This document shows positions 1-12,399 of a stretch of DNA of 64,000 bases, piece by piece; position 1 is the first letter of the stretch; every line of letters starts with the position of its first letter. The stretch comes from Boswellia sacra (Eukaryota; Streptophyta; Magnoliopsida; Sapindales; Burseraceae), in contig SNVD02013770.1 of NCBI GenBank assembly GCA_013180625.2, positions 20,980 to 84,979 on the forward strand, given 5' to 3'. The translations under genes and the position numbers were made by a program. The notes under the pieces were generated by a model, which searched no databases, was not told the origin of the DNA, and saw only the letters and a list, made by a program, of their open reading frames with translations.

Positions 1-1330
1 TGGAAGAACTGAAAAGGCAGTTGGAGCAAGCCAGGAAGGAAAACGAAGAACTCCGCAAGAAGTGCAAGGGGAAGAAGGGCATTGGCAAAGGAGCTGACCA
101 AGAATAGGTGGTAGAAAGCACGACTGGGCATAGGAAAACCCCTCTCACGCCAAGCCAGAAAGCATAAAATGGGAGGGGTAGTCCCAAACCAAACTCAAAT
201 CCTAACAAAGAAAACCCTACAGACTTGAACCCAGAGATTCTGGACATGTTGACGGTGGAGGTTAACCACATGGTAGAGGACCGGATGAAAAATCTTGTTG
301 CCTCTTACCCCCCCAAACACAAAAGCCCTTGCTATCCAAAAAATAAACCAAACTCCTTTTACAGATAATAAAAATAGCACACTAAAACCCAAAAAATTCA
401 CAATACCCACCTTGAAACCCTTTGTCAGGAGAGGAGACCCCGAAGAAAACCTTCTCCATTATCACCAAAAGATGTCCTAAGAAACCATAGATGACGCTCT
501 CCTGTGCAAGGTCTTCCCGGTGACCCTAAGGGGACCAACTCTAGGTTGGTTTCGGAGGCTGCCTTAAAAGACAATATCCATATTCCATAAGCTAGCAACG
601 ACCTTTCTCTTCTAGTACCTCCAAAACCGTAGACAGTCCAAGACCATTGCGGATCTATACTCCTTAAAGTAGGCAGAGGGGAAGAAGCTGAGGGAGTTTA
701 TGGCCAGATTTAATAACGAGCTAAGCCAACTGAAGCTTTATGACTTGGAGACAGTTGCCGAGACTTTCAAATGTTTAATCAAAACTAGAATTAGGCTCCA
801 CCAATATTTGGTCAGGAAGGAGATCAAAACCATGGAGGAACTAAGAGCCAAGGCAGAAGCATGGATCCAACTAGAGGAATACGAGGCATTATAGCAACAT
901 GAAACCATACTGGTCACTATCAAAAAGGAACCTGGCACATGAGAGTAGTTGGTTGGGCAAAAGAGAGGAGGGGCCAGGGGGGAAGGAGAAAAGCCCAAGA
1001 AGCAAAGGCCAGATGCACCGGAACAAGAGTATCTCTTCATCCGACTAAGGATATCCATTACGAAGATATGGCAAATAATAAGAATAAAGGAATCTTCAGA
1101 GAATCCAAGCCGCTACTAGAGGGGGGCCAAGCTAGATAAGAGTACTTATTATGCCTTTCACACATCCCATGAACACCCAATAGAGGACTATAGGAACCTT
1201 CAGACCCCGATCGAGATCATGATTTGTAAAGGGTTACCAACTGGGTATAACTTGGGAGAGGTCCTGGAGCGCGAGATTAAAACAGAACCAGCCAAAAACC
1301 TCCACCTCAATAGCTTGTAGCGGCTACTGG
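1..1330 (+). pseudogene. gag remnant of the Tat element
   Basis: This is the capsid/nucleocapsid region of the gypsy polyprotein, in several frames with stops. It begins with a charged coiled-coil stretch (about 1-100, EELKRQLEQARKENEELRKK). A retrotransposon-gag core lies around 500-890 and includes GPTLGWFRRLP and REFMARFNNELSQLKL, the usual arrangement of a W-F-x-x-L segment followed by an F-x-x-F-x-x-E-L segment. Around 1130-1290 a Gag tail of the type DKSTYYAFHTSHEHPIEDY matches the family signature seen before the protease. No intact zinc knuckle is visible. The start lies outside the window. Many in-frame stops show it is dead. Confidence 0.75.
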
Positions 1331-1442
1331 ACCACTCAAGGCTAGGTACATAAATAAGGTAAGCAAAAAAGGGACCCTAAATGACATTCACAGGAGACAT
1401 AAATGCAAGATACTAGATAAAAGGATAGGAGCAAGACCTATC

Positions 1443-1720
1443 ATGATGGTGTTGGAGGATAAGCCCTACATAGAATTCATGGAATCAGACTTGGAAGGGT
1501 TGCAGTTGCCACATGATGACCCCTTAATTATAACCCTTACCATCACAGACTATGATATGGCTAGACTGGTGATCAATAGGAAAAACAACGCAGACATAAT
1601 CTTTTTGGGTACCCATAAAAGGATGGGGCTTGACGAGAGTCTGGTCCAACCTAGCAGAATTCTCCTGGTAAGTTTCAATGGGAATAAGACGCAGCCCATA
1701 GGGGTCATATTGTCACACAC
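1443..1720 (+). pseudogene. Aspartic protease (N-terminal part) of the Tat element
   Basis: The frame reads DYDMARLVINRKNNADIIFLG followed by KRMGLDESLVQPSRILLVSFNG and QPIGVI. This is the retropepsin layout of Tat elements: a flap-side strand, the active-site region, then F-x-G-x-x-x-x-P-I-G. The active-site triad, normally D-x-G-S-S-A-D in this lineage, has become NRKNNADI, so the catalytic Asp is not recognisable. The frame is cut at 1720 by the insertion that starts at 1721 and continues in the same frame at 5547. Any peptide read beyond 1720 here belongs to the inserted LTR. Confidence 0.7.
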
Positions 1721-2670
1721 TGTATCTAACATAGTAACACTACAGTAGATAAGAGCTCGCCAAGGGAACACAATCGTCTCTATGCCAAAATCCTCCCTTA
1801 ATCTTTAACTGATCGAATACCTGAGGTACACAACAAACTAGTGAGTATGAAACTCAGTAAGTAGCTAGAATTATAAAACTGGCATAACACTCAAAACAAA
1901 ACAATAAATGGCGATAACCATTTCAGAATATGACTACTATTCAATAATTTCCATAAATCACCGATTACTGTTCATTTCTTGGTATATAGGCCACCAATGC
2001 CCTACTAAGAAAGTTAGAAAATTGATTTCACTATTCAAGGATCGTGCCCCTGTGCGAGGAAAATGGCACAGCGACACTAAGTTTCTGATTTCCAATCCGT
2101 TGCAAATTCCAGTTTCGCGCTCCTGCGCCAAGGGAGGGCACGCATGCACCAACTCTCTATTCTCTCTTACTTGAGTCAATGCAAGTAGCGCTTCAGCGTG
2201 AAAGGTATGGTGCAGCGATGCCAATTCTCTACCTATATCTCTTTAGATTCATTAAAGATGCACTCTTGCACCATTTAATTATGCTCCTGCGCCAACCCTG
2301 TATCATTGGCCATTTCTTAGACCAATTGCTCTCTTATCCAATCACATTCCTAATTCCATAAATACCTGTCTATGGGTAGTCAAGCATGGCTTTTCCATGT
2401 CAAAGCTCATCACATACACCCATACATACACCCATTTACATAAGCATGTCTCATTTACAAATAAACTTTCCACAAGTCTATCACATCCTGATGTGCTCCC
2501 ATAAACATATAAATCATTCACACATGAGTTTCCATAAGCTAGCTACACTGTTCACATGGATATCCATTTCACCTAATTTTGGAAGCTTCTACAGTACAGT
2601 CACAGACACTTAGGAACAGTGCTCTCTAATCAAGGTAGGACTTTTCATTTCACAGTCAGTTCCCATATGT

Positions 2671-3075
2671 AGGCCTACCCATGAATCAGCTCAAGGCTAG
2701 TTTGACAATCTGGGTGATACCGGGCCCATGCTACTGAATCTCATCTAGAGAAACACATGGTCCAGACCTCCCCTCAAGCCATGGGGATACGGAACAGTAC
2801 AGATACATTCAGAGGCCTACCCATGAAATAGCTCAAGGCTAGTCTGACAATCGGGATGATACCGGGCCCATGCTACCGAATCTCATCTAGAGAAACACAT
2901 GGTCCAGACCTTCCCTCAAGCCATGAGAGTATGTAACAGTACGGATACATTCAGATGCCTACACTAGAAATAGCTCGAGGCTAGTCTGACAATCCGGGTG
3001 ATACCGGGCCCATGCTACCAAATCTCGTCTAGAGAAACACATGGTCCAGACCTCCCCTCAAGCTATGAGAGCCAA
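2671..3075. repeat. 142-bp tandem repeat, three units
   Basis: Units start at 2671, 2813 and about 2955, a constant 142-bp spacing. Each contains AGGCCTACCCATGAA (or a variant), GATACCGGGCCCATGCTACC, and AGAAACACATGGTCCAGACC. The third unit is shorter and more diverged. The array lies within the LTR-like insert. Confidence 0.85.
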
Positions 3076-5430
3076 ATATCCTAAGTTGTGGCATGCCACT
3101 CACATATCAGTTTTCACATTCAGTCACATAAGTGAAGCTCTATATTAAGCTTTCACTCACATATCACATTTCACATTTCGATCACATAAGTGAAGCTTTA
3201 TATTAAGCTTCTAACTCAATCACAACTTGTCACAATTCATTCACTTTAATGCTAGCATTTAACAGTATCACATTTCGCATTCGTCATTCAATATATTCCC
3301 ATAGGCTTGGCATGTAATTTCAAATTCATAACACATCACACAATGATACATGCCTTCACACATCACAGTATTGCAGTTTACTTTCATAATTGAGGTTCTA
3401 CGTAGGCTTCTCATTAATCACATATACATTTACAAATACAATAAGCTTACATATCTCATATACGCTTATGGATGTGCACAATCCACACATTGGCATCATT
3501 TCTACACACATAGAACCCCAATGACATCTTTATCCGTGCCAACACCTTCCATTACTCTTCGATGTATTTCAATCATATCGTTGCACAACTATTTCCATGT
3601 ATAACTGATCTCATTCATTTTTCACTCATACATATTCATGAAACTCTAATACACATGGTATTTCATGGACATTCATTTGTCATGCCATCCACATGAGGAA
3701 TTAGTATCCTAGAACGTTTGGCATGTATTTCATTCTTCATATACACACATCGTTTCATTGGCAATATTATTCAAGCCATATCACAACAAATTCACATATA
3801 TGAGGGCACATTCACATTTCTATATCTCACACACGTAGAAGTTAGACCAACAAGTCAATCACATACACACCAAAGTGTGTGAAATCACACATTTCATAAA
3901 TCACTATAAACCCCAATCAAATCATTTCCTATATCAAGGTCCATGTATTCATGGCCCCATACACATTCCATCCACACAACTCACATATATTCACAATCAC
4001 AATCAATAAACACATTTCATTAGTAGTTAACATATGTTGTGTCCTCAGAAGGGTCTAGCTACTTACCTGGTTAGCCTCGCCTCTTAATTTTGTTTTCATG
4101 TATTTCTTGATAAGCAGTTGTTTAAAGTTCATCCCTTCTTCTTCTCGTTCCTCTCTGATAATCATTGTCATAGTCATGACACACTGATCAGTGTCCATTT
4201 AGAAGTCATTAAATCCCTTATAGGTTAACAACAATTCAACCAACCAATAACATCATTTATTAAACTCTATCACACACACATATTGGTTGGATTATTATAA
4301 TAAGAGGTTATTCATTTCCAATCATCACCAAAATTCATGGAATTCAAATACACATACATATTATAGTCCATAAATTTTTATTGAGTCAAAATAAGGTCGT
4401 ATTCCCCTTGAAAATCCTTAATTTCATTCACACAGCAAATCTGTCTGCAGACCTCTCAACTGAACAGTACAATTTTGAAGAATTTTATAAAATTATACAA
4501 TAATCAAATCTCTACCAAACTTTCCAGTCTGAAACTAGACACATATAAGAGTTATTGCACCAAAAATCATGATTTTCTAAGGAGTCAAAGGCAGTCAGAC
4601 AGAATTTATTTCACATACTCTATTCTGGAACTTAACATTCACAGTTCTTTAAGTCAAGATTTGAAAAATCATAAAAATTCATACACAACTCCAAAAACCA
4701 TGAAAATTTACAATCTAACATAAAACAAACCCAAGGGTTTCCATATTAAAAATCACGAAATTTACAAATATTTGCCCCCTCAAATCGAGTTCATTCCCCC
4801 TGTCCTGTTTTAAAACAGAGGAATTCACAATTTCGAACCAGAATTTCAAAACTTCATTACAATTCACTCACTACGAATTTTCAAGTGTTTCAAAATTCTA
4901 TAAACTCCTTGAGGTGTCTAGTTTATCATATAAAAATTTCAGAGTCACCAAACAACCATGGAATTTATAGGAATTTTCGGACTTGGCATGCTCAGAAAAA
5001 CAACTCTGCAGGATTCATACTCATACTTTACTTCTAGCTTCCTAGCATCATCAAATCTTTAAATTCTTCCACAATTCACTCTAATTCATGTTTTTCTAGC
5101 CATTTACAGCACATGCCTAACATGAAATATCACAAACAACAATAAACCATCACTCAATTGCATGGTTATGGCTAGAGTTAGAGAGAGAGGAGTGAATCTT
5201 TACCTCTTTGGACTCTTGTTTCCTTCCTCTCCTCTTGATTCCATGACAAAAATTGAGAGAAAATGGGAAGAGAGTGTGCTGGACATTCAAAGAGAAAAGG
5301 GGAAGAAAATGAATTTTCTAGAGTTATTCCATGCTTTATAGATATACATCACACAACAATTTTATTAAGCCCTTACACTTTCTTAGCTTTTCACTCACAC
5401 CCTTCCATCTCTCATCTAATTCATCCCTCT

Positions 5431-5431
<1 letters not shown>

Positions 5432-5471
<40 letters not shown>

Positions 5472-5472
5472 T
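5432..5472. repeat. (AT)n(AC)n microsatellite
   Basis: A run of alternating AT followed by ACACAC, close to the right end of the LTR-like insert. Simple sequence only. Confidence 0.9.
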
Positions 5473-5546
5473 CATAATGTTAATAATACATATTTTCACA
5501 ATATGCATGTAAGGTAAACCTACTTAAAATTTGGAGTGTCACACAT

Positions 5547-5860
5547 ACCCTTACCAGTGACCAGGACGAGAAGGACTCTACTTGTGGACTTTATGATAAC
5601 AAATGCACCTTTCACTTATAACAAGACCATGGGAAGAACTAGGATACATTGAATGGAAGGAGTCCCTTCCACCCTTCACCAAGTAATGAAATGTATAACA
5701 GCAGATAAGAGAGGCATAGTAGAGATCAGAGGGGACCAAGTAATGGTCAAGAGATGCTATGCTATAACATCAAGGGAAGGAGTTAGTTCAGTGACAGTGT
5801 GAGTAGGGGAGAAGCAGACAACCCCCACCTAAATGGGAACAAATAACAATTATAGAACGT
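5547..5860 (+). pseudogene. Protease C-terminal part and linker of the Tat element
   Basis: The frame resumes right after the target duplication with PLPVT, then TLLVDFMITNAPFTYNKTMG and R-T-R-I-H. This matches the conserved second half of Tat proteases (V-D-F-x-V-x-x-x-x-x-Y-N-x-I-L-G-R-x-x-L), with I-L changed to T-M. A TGA stop follows I-H. The remainder up to RT reads as the usual linker (CITADKRGIVEIRGDQ), with frameshifts. Confidence 0.7.
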
Positions 5861-6396
5861 GTTAAGGGCAAAAGAGCCGGAGATGGGGACTCCCACCATC
5901 GAGCCTTTAACAGAATTAGACCTAAGGCCCTCAACACCAAAACGAAGGCTTTTTATATGGAAACTATTAAATAAAGAGGAAAGAATGAAACTGAAGATAG
6001 TACTAGTAAGGAACGTAGATGTATTCGCTTGGACAGGACAAGACACGCTAGGGGTGGATCCAGACGTAATTTGTCACAGGCTCAATTTTCCGTAGGGGGT
6101 AACACCGGTAAGGCAAAAGTCACAAAGGCGTGCTCTAAAAAAGAGAAAGGAAGTAAATGAGGAGGTTGACATATTGTTAGGGGCGACATAAGAGAGGTTG
6201 CCTACCCAGAGTGGTTGTCCAACTTGGTGGTTGTTAAAAAAAAAAAAAAAAGGAAAGTGGCGTGTTTGTATAGATTACACAGATTTGTATAGAGCCTACT
6301 CTAAGTTCTCTTTCCCTTGTCCAAAATTAACCAGATGGTGGATGCAACCATCAGTACAAAGAAATGAGCTTCTTGAATGCTTACAGTGAGTATAAC
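5859..6396 (+). pseudogene. Reverse transcriptase, N-terminal half (Tat element)
   Basis: The sequence has the pre-RT segment (NVDVFAWTGQDTLGVDPDVI followed by HRLNF). After a frameshift comes the RT fingers motif: YPEWLSNLVVVKKKKGKWRV and CIDYTDLYRAYSKFSFPCP. An A-run at 6237-6251 lengthens the KKK tract and probably caused one frameshift. The palm motif F-x-D-A-Y-S-x-Y-N-Q is cut after codons for NAYSEY by the hAT insertion at 6397 and continues at 11895. One 8-bp copy (AGTATAAC, 6389-6396) is the target duplication. Confidence 0.8.
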
Positions 6397-6410
6397 TAGA
6401 GATGGCAAAA

Positions 6411-8504
6411 ATAATCCGGTAGTCCGGGTACCCGAATTTTCCGTGGACAAATTTAACCGGATTTGCGGGGTTCAAGTACAGGGGAGAGTAAAAAAATTTA
6501 TGTTTATATCTGGGTGCGATCCAGGTGCGGTATACACCCTCCCCGCCCCGCACTCGTATCGAAAAATATATTACATTTTCAAAAATTAAAATTATTTATA
6601 TAATATAATAATAATGTCTTATAATATTATTATCATGTGATAGAAATTTCAAATCCCTAATACATGTCTGAACTTTGAACTCACGCCTCTACCTCTCTCA
6701 GTCTCTCAGCCAGTCAGCTTGTGATCGTTGTGCTCTCGCGGCGGCCACATCATCCTCTGGCTGGTCATGCCTCTCAGCCTCCAATCATCATTCTCTCGCT
6801 ACGGCCACGTCGTCCTTTCGTTGGTCACGAGTCACGACTCTCAACCTCTGAAAGCCCTTCCATCCTTCACCATCAGTGTAGCCAGCCGGCCACCTCATCC
6901 TCTCCCTATTGCTTGTCAGTCACTGGCAGACGACCAGACAGATCGACGCTTAGATTTATAGCATGTTAGCCCATTGATTTAAGAATCCACGTTAAGTTTG
7001 GAATTTAAGAAAGATTAATTAATTGAACATATACATGCCTCATATATTCAGTCTTATTTTAATTTTTTTAAATGGAGATCGGAGAGTGCATGAGCAATAA
7101 TAGGACATAGATATTGGTTGAGGTTGATTGTGTGGTGATGGCTTATAGTCGAAGACATAGTCTTTTCCACACTCCATATGTAATTGGAGGGTAATTATGA
7201 CCTGTGATCTACTGTTATTGATGATGATAGACATAGTGTTGAAACTTTTTGTTGACATGGCTAGCTTGGAGACCAACAAATTGCTTAATTTTTAAAGGGT
7301 AGCTTGGTCTAGGGAGGGAGATGAAATTTTATTGACTCTAGTCTAGCTGTTAAGTGGTCAATTTATGTGGTTAGAAGTTTATAAGGATGAGGTTTTATAT
7401 CCATTACCCTTGTGTTTTTGAAAGGATGTGAAGTAACCCAAGAAGAAGGTGGACCTACTTCCCTATCAAGTGACTTAAAGAGAATTGTGTTATAATTCTT
7501 AAGAAATCAGTTTGGGAAAGAATTGGAAAGAACTCAAATGATCTGTCATTTTAATAGGTAAAGAATCATTAATTATTTACTTTTAAAATTGTGAATACTT
7601 TTGATTTGAACATTTGTTTCTCATTTTTTATATGTCTTTTTAAAATACAAATGGTTGTACTGAGTTAGTTTTTGGATTTTTTCGGTTGAGTATTCAGAAT
7701 CCACCTTTAGTACTCAGTGCTTACTCTAACTAGATATGCATGTGCGATTCTTTTGCTTCCTTCAGTTTTATAGAATTTTTCATTTATTTCGATTTCCTTG
7801 CAGTCTCTTAATATTTTCATTGCAATCAATCCTGTCTTGACTTAACTATGCCCATGCTTAACATGCATGTTAATCTTTCTACTTCATATGGAAGAATATC
7901 CAATTTTTATGCTTATAAGTTCAACTGTTGGTTCTGCAATGGACGTTGCTGAATGAGTGTTGCCATCATGTTAAATTGGTGTCTTAAAGGAAATTGCTAT
8001 GCCCAAGTTCTAGTTGTCAAGTGGTTGGCTGTTAATTAGATTTATTCATTTCTTTTATATAGGTTGTCAAATGAACCTATTGCAAATTTAATATACCAAA
8101 GTTTCTAGAAGCTATTGCAAATTTAATTTAAGGTGACAACCTCATGTAAAAAGTTGTCTGTATTCTATATTACTAAATACTCTTCCCTATGATCATGATG
8201 GATAGGGATAGTAGGAGTTTTTGGGGCAATTCCCCCATCTGCCAATGGAGACATAACATTATTTCTCTTGAAAGAAAAATTCATATGTAATTCATATATA
8301 AAATTCATATGTCAATGTCTAATAGGAACAAGTCCTCATTTGTTAATTAGTTATATGGCGAACAACTAGATTATGTGAAACAGTTGTTGATGATGGATCA
8401 TTTATGTGAAACTGGATCAAAAGATGATGTTAGCTAGATTATCTTATATGTGCAACCTAGCTCTAAAATTTATTATGTGAAATATTTACTTTTGTAGGAT
8501 TAAA
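6411..8504 (+). other. 5' non-coding part of the hAT element
   Basis: No protein recognised. 6650-6960 is a C-rich, repeat-like stretch (TCTCAGCC and GGCCACGTCGTCC variants) that could be a first untranslated exon. A good splice acceptor (TTTACTTTTGTAG, ending 8498) lies just before the transposase ATG at 8505, so a 5'-UTR intron is likely. The rest is AT-rich. Confidence 0.4.
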
Positions 8505-10891
8505 ATGTCTTCTTCAGCACAGCTCCCAATTGATTCAAGTGATGCTCCAACTCATGGTGGTGAGGAGCAACATGAGTCATACAATGAAGCATATACAAAT
8601 TCTAATCTTGGTATTGAGAATGAATTGGAATCAACCACTAGTAAACAAAAGAAGGGAATAAGAAAGCCTTCACCACCACGTAAACCAAGACAAGCATCTT
8701 GGGTTTGGGAGCATTTTAAAAAAGAGACTATTAAAGACCAAGTCAAGGCTATGTGCAACTATTGTAAGGAAAGGTTGGGTGGACATTATAGGGATGGAAC
8801 TTCACATTTGAGACAACACTATGAGAGTTGTTCTCAACAAGCACAACAAACACTTAGGCAAACAATTTTGAAAGCCAAGAAGAAAGAAGATGGAGATATT
8901 AATCTGCAAAAATTTATTCCTGATCACTTTGACAAGAGCATTGCTAGGAAGAAGATAGCCAAGATGATTATTATGCATGAGTTGCCTCTTTCATTTGTAG
9001 AATATGAAGCTTTTTAGGATTTTGTGGATTATGTGCAACCATTGGTTGGCACAATGAGTAGGATTACTTTGAAAAAGGAAATTTTTAAGTTGTATGAGGT
9101 TGAGAAAAGTAAGACGGCATTGGCTCTAGAGAATTGTGGTAGTAGAGTTGCGGTCACAACAGACATGTGGACTTCTAGTAACCAAAAAAAAAAAGGTTAC
9201 ATGGTTAGTACAGCACACATCATTGACAATTCTTGGCAATTACAAAGCCGAATTTTGAGGTAATATTACATTTTCACGGTGTTTTCAATTGTTTACTTTT
9301 TTATATACTATGATTGTGTTCTAATTATGTTTTTTCTTTCATATTTTTGTTAATTTTCTAGGTTTATATACGTGCCAAGTCCACACAGTTCTGATGTTCT
9401 TTGTTCGACATTAATAAGATGCTTGATGGATTGGAATGTGGATTGTAGATTATCCACTGTCACTTTTGATAACTGCTCAACAAATGATGCTATGATTAGA
9501 GCATTGGTTTCAAGATTGAATGAGGATTCATTGATATTGAAAGGGGAATTTATTCATATGAGATGTTGTGCACACATCTTGAACATAATTGTGAAGGATG
9601 GAATGGAAGTGGTTACGGATGGCATTGACAAAATTAGGGAAAGTATGTCCTTCTGGACTGGAACACCTAAAAGGATTGAAAGATTTGAGGAGGCAGCGAG
9701 ACAAATGAGAATTTCATGTAATAGAAAATTGGTGCTTGATTGTAAAACTAGGTGGAACTCTACTTACTTGATGTTGACGACTGCATTGGAGTATAAAGAA
9801 GTTTTTTCTCGTATGAAACAGCGTGAGCCTCATTATAGTTGTTTGCCGAATGAAGCACAGTGGGCGTTGGCTGTAGCTTTGTCTGACCATTTGAGCGCCT
9901 TTAACAACTTGACAGAGATCTTTTCAGGTACTAAGTACCCCAGTGCTAATATTTTCTTCCCTTTGATTTGTAATATAAGATTTTCGATGGATGAATGGCT
10001 TCAGTCACCAAATGAGAAGATAAGGGAAATGGCTAGTATGATGATAGAGAAGTTTAAAAAATATTGGGATATTATTTATGGGGTCTTGGCTGTAGCAGTT
10101 GTGTTAGATCCTAGGTATAAGAAACTATATCTTAAGTTTTCATTGCGTAAGATCTATGGAGATGAGAATGGCAATATTCATATGGAGAAGATTTTAGCTC
10201 TTTGTCAAAAATTGGTGGCAGAATACAAATCAAAAGTTAAATCATTACTAACAAAGGCAAGTGTAACTTCGGAAAAACAAGGTAAGTCTTCCGTTGACCC
10301 TCTATTAGCTTATAGAAGACTTCCTAAATGTACTAAGTTAGATTCAAATTGGAAATCATTTAAAGATGTCAAAGAAGACGAAGTTGAGGAGGTGTCAGAG
10401 TTAGAAGCTTACTTTAAGGAAAAAACTGTTGAGGATTCTGAAAATTTTGAAATTTTGAATTGGTGGAAGACAAATAGGAGAAAATATCCTATGTTGTCTG
10501 AGATTGTTAAGGATATCATGGCTATCCCAGTATCTACAGTTGTCTCAGAGTCTGCATTCAGTACTACTGGTAGACATATAAGTGCACATCGTAGTAGACT
10601 TTATCCCAAAACATTAGAGACTTTGATGTGTAACTAGAATTGGTTGTGGTCTGGATTGCAAGGTAAAAAAAAATTCAATTGTATTATTATATTATGTTGT
10701 ATATTTATATATTGTTTCACTAATAACTTTATTTCATTGTATTTCTTATTTTAGTTGCCATCCTTTCTGAAAATAAGATATTTACTAGAGAAGAGATTGT
10801 GGAAGATGATAATGGAGATGAAGATGGAATTTTAACATCATTAACTGAAGATGATTTTGATAACAAGGATTCAATGTCTCTTTTTGATTAA
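8505..10891 (+). pseudogene. hAT transposase with BED zinc finger, two in-frame stops
   Basis: Exon 1 (8505-9259) starts with ATG after a splice acceptor. It encodes an acidic N-tail, a basic stretch (KPSPPRKPRQ) and a BED-type finger: SWVWEHFKKE, then C84-x2-C87 and H101-x3-H105. Intron 9260-9361 (GT...CTAG) keeps frame into exon 2 (9362-10662), which holds the catalytic RNase H-like fold: TTDMWTS before the intron, FDNCSTNDAMI, GEFIHMRCCAHILNIIVKDG and CKTRWNSTYLML. The C-terminal dimerisation region follows (LNWWKTNRRKYPMLSEIVKD, PVSTVVSESAFSTTGR). Intron 10663-10754 leads to a last acidic exon ending with TAA at 10889-10891. Defects: TAG at 9016-9018 (EAF*DFV) and TAG at 10635-10637 (CN*NWLW). 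Both are single-base changes away from sense codons. It is otherwise almost full length, so inactivation appears fairly recent. Confidence 0.9.
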
Positions 10892-11886
10892 AATTTGTAT
10901 CATGGGACTTTTTATTTGTATTAGACTTTGGAACTTTTTGTAAGTATGTGACCAGTGACTTATTGAATAGCCATTCAAGTTTTAAAACTTAGAATTTAAA
11001 TTAGTATTTGTGTCTTAGTTAGCATATGTGCTTCGGCTACATTGTACTTGAGACAAGTTCAAAGCAATTAAACTTTTCATTGCTTGAGAAGTAATATGTT
11101 CATGTATACATAGCACGCATGCTAATATATTTTTTATTCAAAGTTTCTTAAATTCAATAAATATCCAACATAATAAAATTCGAACCTAACTACTATGTAC
11201 CTCTTATTTTATGTATTCTAAATAGTATTCTATAAAACAATCAAATGTATATATATAAGTTAATTAATTAACTAAAGTTTGTGGATAAAAGGATAAATAA
11301 AAAAGTAAAAATATAAAATATAAAACAGAAGGGAAGTCCGAATGTCTGATATAGGAGTTGTTAAGAAGAGGTAAAAAAAAATAAAAGAATAAAAATAGTG
11401 AGATAGAATCATAGAACATGCAATAGAAATCTCAAAAGTGTTAGGTTACAAAACGGATAAAGGCCACACTTTAATGTCAAATTAAAAAGTCTGAAAACAT
11501 AGGTCCCCGGAGCTAGCATTAGAAACCCCTTTTTACCATTTCTTTTCTCACACGGTCACACTAATTCATTTTCAAATAGCTAACAAAAATAATTTCAGTT
11601 CCCTATCAAGTAGGCTTGTTCTGTAAGTCCCTTGCAGCCTACAGATCTTATTCATTCATTCATTTGGGCTTAAGCTCTTGCAGAAGTATACACCAATCGG
11701 AGAAATCTGGGAAATTTTTTTGGGTAAAATCTGGGTGCGGGGAGAGAAATAACATATCAAGGTAAACCCGCACCCGCACTGCATGCAAAATTTTCGGGGA
11801 AAATCCAGTGTTCGGGCAAAAAAATATAATGCAGTCTGGGTGCGAAAATGCGAACCTACATCCGCACCCGAATTTTGTCATCCCTA
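10892..11886 (+). other. 3' non-coding part of the hAT element
   Basis: AT-rich sequence after the transposase stop, with no ORF of note. The last 190 bp contain the subterminal CCCGCACCC or GGGTGCGG motifs and the right TIR. Confidence 0.6.
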
Positions 11887-11894
11887 AGTATAAC

Positions 11895-12300
11895 CAAATA
11901 CATATGTATGGACCAGACAAGGCAAAGACCTCTTTCTTAATGGAGAGAGGGATCTTCTGCTATAAGGTCATGCCTTTTGGGCTAAGAAATGCTAGCGCAA
12001 CCTACCAAAGAATGGTGGTGAAGGTCTTCTAAGGACCCTTAAGGGAAGTAGTGGAAGCATATGTGGATGATACAATGGTTAAGAGCAAGTGAGCATATGA
12101 TAGTTTATGACATTTACAGATGGTGTTCAACACCCTCCGCAGGTATAAATCGAAATTAAATCCTGACAAGTGTATTTTGAGCGTCTCCTCAAGGAACTTC
12201 TTGGGCCATATAGTTAACAAAAAAGGAATAAAAGCCGCTCCTAGGCAAGTGCAAGTGCTAATTGAGACCACTGCACCAAGGGATTAGAAGGAGATCCAAT
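11895..12300 (+). pseudogene. Reverse transcriptase, C-terminal half (Tat element)
   Basis: The RT frame resumes with NQIHMYGPDKAKTSFLMERG, then FCYKVMPFGLRNASATYQRM, which is the expected Y-x-V-M-P-F-G-L-x-N-A-x-A-T-Y-Q segment. VEAYVDDTMVKSK contains the catalytic YVDD. It is followed by LNPDKCIL and FLGHIVNKKGI. A TAA at 12030-12032, a TGA near 12090 and other stops break the frame, but the key Asp residues remain visible. Confidence 0.85.
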
Positions 12301-12399
12301 TACTAATAAAGAGAGTGGTGGCTCTTAATCAATTCATCTCAAAGAAATCTCACAAGTGTTGCCCTTTCTTCCAAGAAATAAAAAGGGGTAATAACGTCA

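Larger units (their letters stand above)
1721..5541 (-). mobile_element. 3.8-kb solo-LTR-like insertion in the Tat protease
   Basis: The insert begins TGTATCTAAC and ends GGAGTGTCA, so it has TG...CA termini. It is flanked by CACAC (1716-1720) and CACAT (5542-5546), a 5-bp target duplication with one change. Removing the insert and one duplication restores the protease frame (QPIGVI... into ...PLPVT...LLVDFM). No gag/pol coding, primer site or internal LTR pair is visible, so a very large solo LTR or a short non-autonomous LTR element fits best. The reverse strand start (TGACACTCCAAATTT) resembles starts of large Tekay/Del-type LTRs, which suggests - orientation; that assignment is inference. 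It contains a 142-bp triplication and an (AT)n(AC)n tract. The + strand frames inside it are short and unrecognisable. Confidence 0.7.
6397..11886 (+). mobile_element. Ac-like hAT DNA transposon, 5490 bp, with TIRs and 8-bp TSD
   Basis: The left terminus TAGAGATGGCAAAA (6397-6410) is an inverted match, with two mismatches, to the right terminus TTTTGTCATCCCTA (11873-11886). Both resemble the Ac/hAT consensus. A perfect 8-bp duplication AGTATAAC lies at 6389-6396 and 11887-11894. Subterminal regions on both sides are rich in short CCCGCACCC or ACCCGAATTTT motifs (6411-6560 and 11700-11870), as expected for transposase-binding sites. The interior carries a spliced BED-finger transposase gene at 8505-10891. 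The insertion splits the RT palm of the older Tat element. The transposase has two in-frame stops, so this copy cannot move itself. Confidence 0.93.

Noticed and set aside
2386..4723. Several 60-90 codon + frames within 1721-5541
   Set aside because: No domains, biased to His/Ser/Thr/Ile from AT-rich repeats, and located in a non-coding LTR-like insert.
6721..6969. Two overlapping + frames rich in Pro/Ser/Arg in the 5' part of the hAT element
   Set aside because: Both frames arise from short C-rich repeats. There is no similarity to transposase N-termini and the true start fits better at 8505.
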